A stretch of DNA of 64,000 bases from Sthenelais limicola (Eukaryota; Annelida; Polychaeta; Phyllodocida; Sigalionidae). The translations under genes were made by a program, and so were the position numbers. The DNA is taken from positions 6,601,685-6,665,684 of the forward strand of contig OW804097.1 in assembly GCA_942159475.1 (NCBI GenBank), in the 5' to 3' direction. A model generated the notes under the pieces. That model ran no database searches. It saw only the letters and a list, made by a program, of their open reading frames with translations, and was not told where the DNA came from. This document shows, in pieces, positions 59,001 to 64,000 of this stretch. Within the stretch, counting starts at the first letter, position 1. Each line of letters begins with the position of its first letter.

Positions 59001-62000
59001 GGCCAGCCAGCGTGTTATCGTAAGATTCTGACTAAAGCGGTGCGCACTTCCGGGTTTTTAATTTGTCAACAAACAACAATGGCGGAGGCTACGGCTGTGT
59101 ACGGTATCACTAGCAAAATTCAGCCAGTTCCTCGGGACGGAAGTCGTATGCGGGAATTTATAGAGAAAAAAAACCTCCCAGAATCTCATCAGATCGATTC
59201 TAAAGGAAAGCAAAGCAAGAGTGAGCCATGAGTGCAGATACAAGCGATCCAGTGGAAACACACTTTACGTTTTAGCAGTAGAAAGCGGGTTCCAGGACAA
59301 GAATAGTATTCTGCATGTTTTGCTGCCGCTCATTCTGCTGCATTACAAACAAATCAATCAAGACTATATTTACCGCAACCTATTGAGGGTAGTATTTCCA
59401 TGTAGTGCACTCAATATGGCAAATATTCCCTCTGTTGAAATGTGATGTCGGCTCATCTCAAAACTGACAAGAATATAGATCTCTATATGTATATCATCAT
59501 ATTAAATCACAACTTTGCTTTTTATTAACTCCAGAACTAATTGATTGGCACTGTGCGTTTTGTTTCGAAAAATCACTTGTGTTTGGTAATGTTTCACATC
59601 ACCAGATCAATTTACAAAACGTGATCATTTGGTCATCCTATTAGCATGAACGTTGAAGACTGCAAATTACTTGGAGTTAGAGCATTACCCTATTACCTTT
59701 ACAGTAAAAGAGATATTATAAGAAGGTATAAGGGTTACGTTCTATAACTAAACATATTAAGTGTCAATATTTGGCATCACAATTAAATGATGAAGGGCAC
59801 ACAATTTAGCCCGAACGCTAGTGAATAAACAAACCAAACTAATATTATAGGGTTTCAGTCTTACTTATCATCACATAACCACTCAGACTACCGGGATTCT
59901 CGATATAAAAATGATAATCACCTACTTCGATACAATTAATGAAAATTAAATGAATGATCAAAATAATATCCTTAAAAAAGAAACCTTAGAAATGCAAAAA
60001 GCCAAGATATAGATTACGGTACTCTTGGACTTTCTGAATTTAAACCGTCGTAGTTTTCAATTTTAGACTGACTTTCATAATTGCATTGTTGAATGATTTT
60101 GGCAGCACAGTATTGCAAGTGGTATCAGGAAGGTTGCTAACAACATGCCAACAACTGTAACAAAGAATAATGGCAATTGAGTTGAATCTTGGTACCATCA
60201 TATTTATATCAATTATGCAAACCCTTGGAATCCTTAGAATACGTGTCTCTATGCGCATATTTCCACGCTATGGACATAATTCATACATTATCATTGGGTA
60301 TTTGTTGCGAAACATAACATATTATCAGGATATTTAGACAGAGCTACCTGATTTCTTTCAGCCGTTTAAACGTTTTCAAAATCTGTGACATTATTTCACA
60401 GCCTTTGTCATCAATGTTATTTGCGACGAGTCTGAAACAAGAAGAAATTGTCTAATTGTGAAAAAACGATTGAAGCTTTAAAATATATCAATATTGTTGA
60501 GTTGTGATTTCAACATGATTATAATCTATATCTCGAATTTATATCTCCGCTAATGTGAAACATCAAATATATGGAATTTAACTTACGCTAATGTTTCTAG
60601 CGTTGTATTGCCGTTTAAAGTTTTTGCTATGGCGGTTAATCCTTCTGAGCCTATGGTATTGTAGTTTAAGCTAAAACAGAAAGTGACAAAATTATGTTTG
60701 CATGATTCCTACTGCTTAATGAATAGGCAATTATAAAATCTGAATGTTTATGGCTTATTATTCATATTCAATGAGTGTCAATTGCCCCGATTCTTCCATT
60801 CTAAATTATCAACAGGTATAAGTTATATATTATATAAATTTTAAGTTGTTAAGTCTACTAGGGTCTTACCTAAGCAATGATAGGGTTTGATTCTTTTCAA
60901 GAATTTCACCAATACTCAGACATGCTTCATCATCAATCTCACTGCTATTTAAGCTAGAAATGACAAAAAAAGGAGATTAAGTTATTTAAGCGATGATTTT
61001 AAACTTAAATTTTGACATAAATTTTAATTTTTGTAATCAAGATTCATATCTTGGGCGCTGTCCAAATTTTGGGTGTTTTTCGTTGTGCCCAAACCTTAGT
61101 TACGTAATTAAAGTGAGAGGTGAGATTGGTAATGTTTCACATTATCAGATCAATTTACGTAGTGTTTGTCGTGCACAATTCATTGTGGTGATTAAATATG
61201 TAGAGGAATCAGTGATGGGTAACAGGAGTCACTGTAATACATTACACAAGTATATGTGTGTGTATCTCTATTATATTATTATGTTAATGTGAAATTAACA
61301 GAAGTTATTTCCAAACAATTTCCTCTTCTGTTGTATCATTACGCCCCTCTATGATGCATAATGCAATTTAACTAATTTGTTTGATTTTACATAATATATT
61401 TCTCTAAAAGTATGGCTACTTACATGAGGCTTGTCAAAGTGTTGTTGTCATTTTCAAGGGCACATCCAAGGCGACTCACTCCAAGCTGACCAATGCTATT
61501 TCCGGTGAGGCTATAAGTCAATAATATTATACTAGAATAGAATAGAATAGAATAGAATAGAAATATCTTTTATTCATCACTGTGATCTTACAATAATTTT
61601 CCGATGAACAGGTCTACAGGTTTCTAGGTACCTTTTAGGATTTACACCTAGGTCTTCCTACCGTTCCCTTTATCTATATATAAACCTAACAATAATATTA
61701 TACAGTTTGTTTGGGTAAAATCATTTACATTGATTTTTCAAGACCCTTTTCTAGTAGCTAATATGTCCAGTACAGGATTAACATCAGGCGGTCTACTGTT
61801 GCTCTCCGCATAATATATATGTGGGAATACAGTTAAATATAATAAAAAACAAGTGTAGAGTAAATAAATGAGATACGTATGTCTCAACCAGGTAACAGTG
61901 TTACATAATATAGTATGCAATATATAGTATATAATATGGTGCAATCCTTCTTCGTTAGGAGAGGGGCCCATTCACTATAGGTATTGTTATTTATATGTAT

Positions 62001-63229
62001 TTTCTATTGCTTTTCTGAAATGCTTTCTTGATTCTATGGCCTGTTTCTCAGTTGGTAGCGAGGAGTCACTGTAATACATTACACAAGTATATGTGCCCAA
62101 ACCTACGACTAAGTGGTGTCTTATTATTGTGCATTATCTTTGATATAAGCGATAAGTAATTTAACAAGTTCTATTACCGTTGTTAAATGTTTCAACTTTG
62201 ATCAATTATCGTTCTAATTCAAGCAGCTTGATTTGTGATCATTGACTCCTAAATGTTTACACTTACTCAAGCGTGTTAAGGTGCTGGTTTTTTTCCAACA
62301 TTCTTCTCACATCTTCAATTCTCTCGCCACCTATGTTCATCCTCTGTAGTCTGCAATATCAATTGAACAACAAACAAATATATGATTTATTTACAAACCT
62401 TGATTTGTCTGTAACTAGGTAAAATAATATCACACTAGAAGCCCCCCGTGTATCACCGGTATTATATCATATAATCAATTATTTAATTTATAAAATGTAG
62501 TTTCCAGGGGTGGTACAAGATAGAGCAAATAAAAATGATACTGTCTCCCACACACTCCCCTATCCTTCCCCCCGGTTCAGGCCCCACCCCTTCCCCTCCC
62601 TAATAAAGGGAGAAGAAAACCCATAAGTATACTTCAGTAGGCTTCGATAACTAAACTGCCCTGCCTTTCCCCCATACATTCTCATCCGGCAACCAAAACA
62701 GGGGGTCCCCCAGACATTGCATCATCCCAGCATACTAACTGCCGCAAGTAGGTCGTAGAAAACATTCGAAAACATTGAGAAAATAGTTTTAAGGAGAAAC
62801 CATACCCAGGTAACCTCACTCGAGACTACATGAGATCACCCTGAAAGTTAGAGCCCTGTACATGCAGCCAGTAAAATCCCTTTAAAGGGTTTGTGTACAG
62901 TGTTGAACGTTGTAAATCCACAATTGAAATAGCGTGAATTTATTAAAAATGTTAGTGCCAGGTACAAGGAAACTTCTTGCCTCATTTTCTATTATTATAT
63001 GCTTGGGTGAACTGAGAGGCGGAGTTCGAAATTGTACTTTCAGTCACTATACCACCAACATAAATAATATAATAAGTGTATGTACCATAATGTACAAATA
63101 AAATAATTGTCTTTGACTACCAAGGAAAGTACATTATTATTTTACCTCAAAGTCACCAGGTTCGTGTTCACTTCTAAATTATGCATCAAATCATAGAAAC
63201 TGTTATCAGGCAAATCTGCACGGTTTACT
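56043..63229 (-). CDS. 3' part of an LRR (NLR-like) gene, one repeat per exon
   Basis: Eight exons: 63229-63146, 62350-62267, 61510-61424, 60953-60870, 60670-60587, 60431-60348, 57387-57301 and 56127-56043 (stop at 56045-56043). Each internal exon is 84 or 87 nt, begins one base into a codon and carries one ribonuclease-inhibitor-like repeat, for example LNYNTIGSEGLTAIAKTL, LTGNSIGQLGVSRLGCAL and LNSSEIDDEACLSIGEIL. One repeat per exon in this phase is the usual layout of NLR C-terminal LRRs; the NACHT part, if any, is beyond the right edge. The last exon ends DERVKIIK. AATAAA at 56002-55997 lies ~41 nt after the stop. The host gene could instead be another RNI-type LRR protein. Confidence 0.75.
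58262..59192. mobile_element. Long inverted-repeat element with promoter-like arms
   Basis: The left arm 58262-58529 and right arm 58889-59192 are imperfect complements of ~270-300 bp. Both carry GATGAGATTC, an ETS-like CCGGAAGT (58379-58386; complement 59046-59053), CCAATCAG (58470-58477; complement 58950-58957) and GCGTAGTCACTGA. Downstream of the right arm's CAAT box an ATG opens MAEATAVYGITSKIQPVPRD and runs ~50 codons to a stop. It lies in the last long intron of the LRR gene. Confidence 0.55.
61225..61259 (+). repeat. 35-bp direct repeat (second copy 62062-62096)
   Basis: AGGAGTCACTGTAATACATT followed by ACACAAGTATATGTG is identical at both places. Another pair, GGTAATGTTTCACAT then AGATCAATTTAC, links ~59586 and ~61130. 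These mark a dispersed repeat spread through the LRR introns. Confidence 0.75.
61530..62040 (-). mobile_element. Probable non-LTR retroelement 3' fragment with TAGAA repeat tail
   Basis: Begins on the plus strand with seven TAGAA/AGAAT units (61532-61562) followed by ATCTTTTATT, i.e. on the minus strand AATAAAAGAT then a 5-bp repeat tail. The 5' limit is uncertain and no coding remnant was recognised. It lies between LRR exons. Confidence 0.5.
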
Positions 63230-64000
63230 CTGAAATAAAAAGGTATTAATTTAATAAAAAGGAATTAATTCAATATGATATAATATATTATTCATACAAC
63301 AAATTTTAAAAAATAGAAAAAAACAAGTATTATATTATATGTAATATATACAAACATATGCTACTTGTGGCATATCGATGGCATATAATCCTGGAGCGAG
63401 GCAAAGCCTGGCATTAATACACCCACAGGCGAAAGATGGACTTTATTAATCCTTTAATCTCTGCCTCGGGTGGGTATAGCCCCATGGCCATTCTAGGTAT
63501 CGATTAAAGTACTATAGAACCATTGAGTTGCTTGTTTGATTTGAGTTAAAAAAGACTGTTAGCATATAGTGTATGGCTTTGTTAAAAAAAGGGCGAGATA
63601 AAGGGGTCAGCCGTAAACATTATGCTAATATCCAAATATGAATATTCTACTAGATAACTAGTTCTTAATAATAAGGAAATAAGTTCTAAAGTCACTTTGA
63701 AGGCTTGTTGGAAACGATACAATAGGACAGTTCATATATTCTGCTAGCCATGAGTGCGGGATTAACCTCCACCACTCTGCACATGCATGAACAACTTGAC
63801 CCACATCACCAACAGGGCACATATTGCTTCCACTCCCACACCGACTAGAGAACACACCAGGACCTGTCAACCCTACGGCCACTGCCACCTCGCTCCCCAT
63901 AGTTTGTTTTTCTTGATACCGTCTGACAAAAATTGCTAGATTTTAAAATCTAGCAGGTAACTCAAGCAGCCGTTAATCAACATTATTATGAACATATCAC

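Overview
This is eukaryotic nuclear DNA from an invertebrate animal. It is AT-rich, its genes are cut into many small exons with GT-AG introns, and both introns and intergenic DNA are packed with transposon debris (a LINE with an RT ORF, a Gag-like ORF, Helitron-like ends, many MITEs and foldbacks). There is no bacterial-type gene organisation. The species cannot be fixed from sequence alone; CARD-, AIG1- and LRR-containing immune-type genes with this repeat mix fit a marine lophotrochozoan or a non-vertebrate deuterostome.

Every convincing host gene lies on the minus strand. From right to left: (i) the 3' part of an LRR gene (63229-56043), one ~28-residue leucine-rich repeat per ~84-nt exon, probably the tail of an NLR-like receptor whose 5' part is outside the window; (ii) a 19-exon gene (52916-33247) that I reconstruct by hand as CARD - CARD - unrecognised conserved modules - helical region - AIG1/GIMAP-type GTPase, about 871 aa; (iii) a second AIG1-type GTPase gene (about 20525-17939) with a long helical C-terminal tail; (iv) a paralogue of gene ii (16578 to at least 1508, running off the left edge) in which the first CARD is replaced by short proline-rich linker exons, followed by one CARD and the same unrecognised modules. 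Exon lengths and phases match between genes ii and iv (147, 133, 26 nt and so on), which supports both models and shows tandem duplication.

The spaces between are transposon rich. 21-33 kb holds Helitron-like copies, a GACCGACAA-type inverted-repeat element, a LINE 3' relic and a Gag-like ORF. 9.7-11.95 kb is an inverted-repeat element with a 108-bp minisatellite inside. 44.3-47.1 kb is a 5'-truncated LINE in intron 7 of gene ii. Several perfect or near-perfect foldback hairpins occur (29.99, 43.7, 48.1 kb), as do inverted-repeat elements with promoter-like motifs (53.1-53.5 and 58.3-59.2 kb).

The most interesting content is the cluster itself: death-fold adaptor domains (CARD) fused in one polypeptide to an AIG1 GTPase, beside a second AIG1 GTPase and an LRR gene. 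From the known roles of these families this suggests GTP-controlled assembly of a CARD signalling platform; that is inference. All exon boundaries were read by eye from splice sites and frame, without transcripts.
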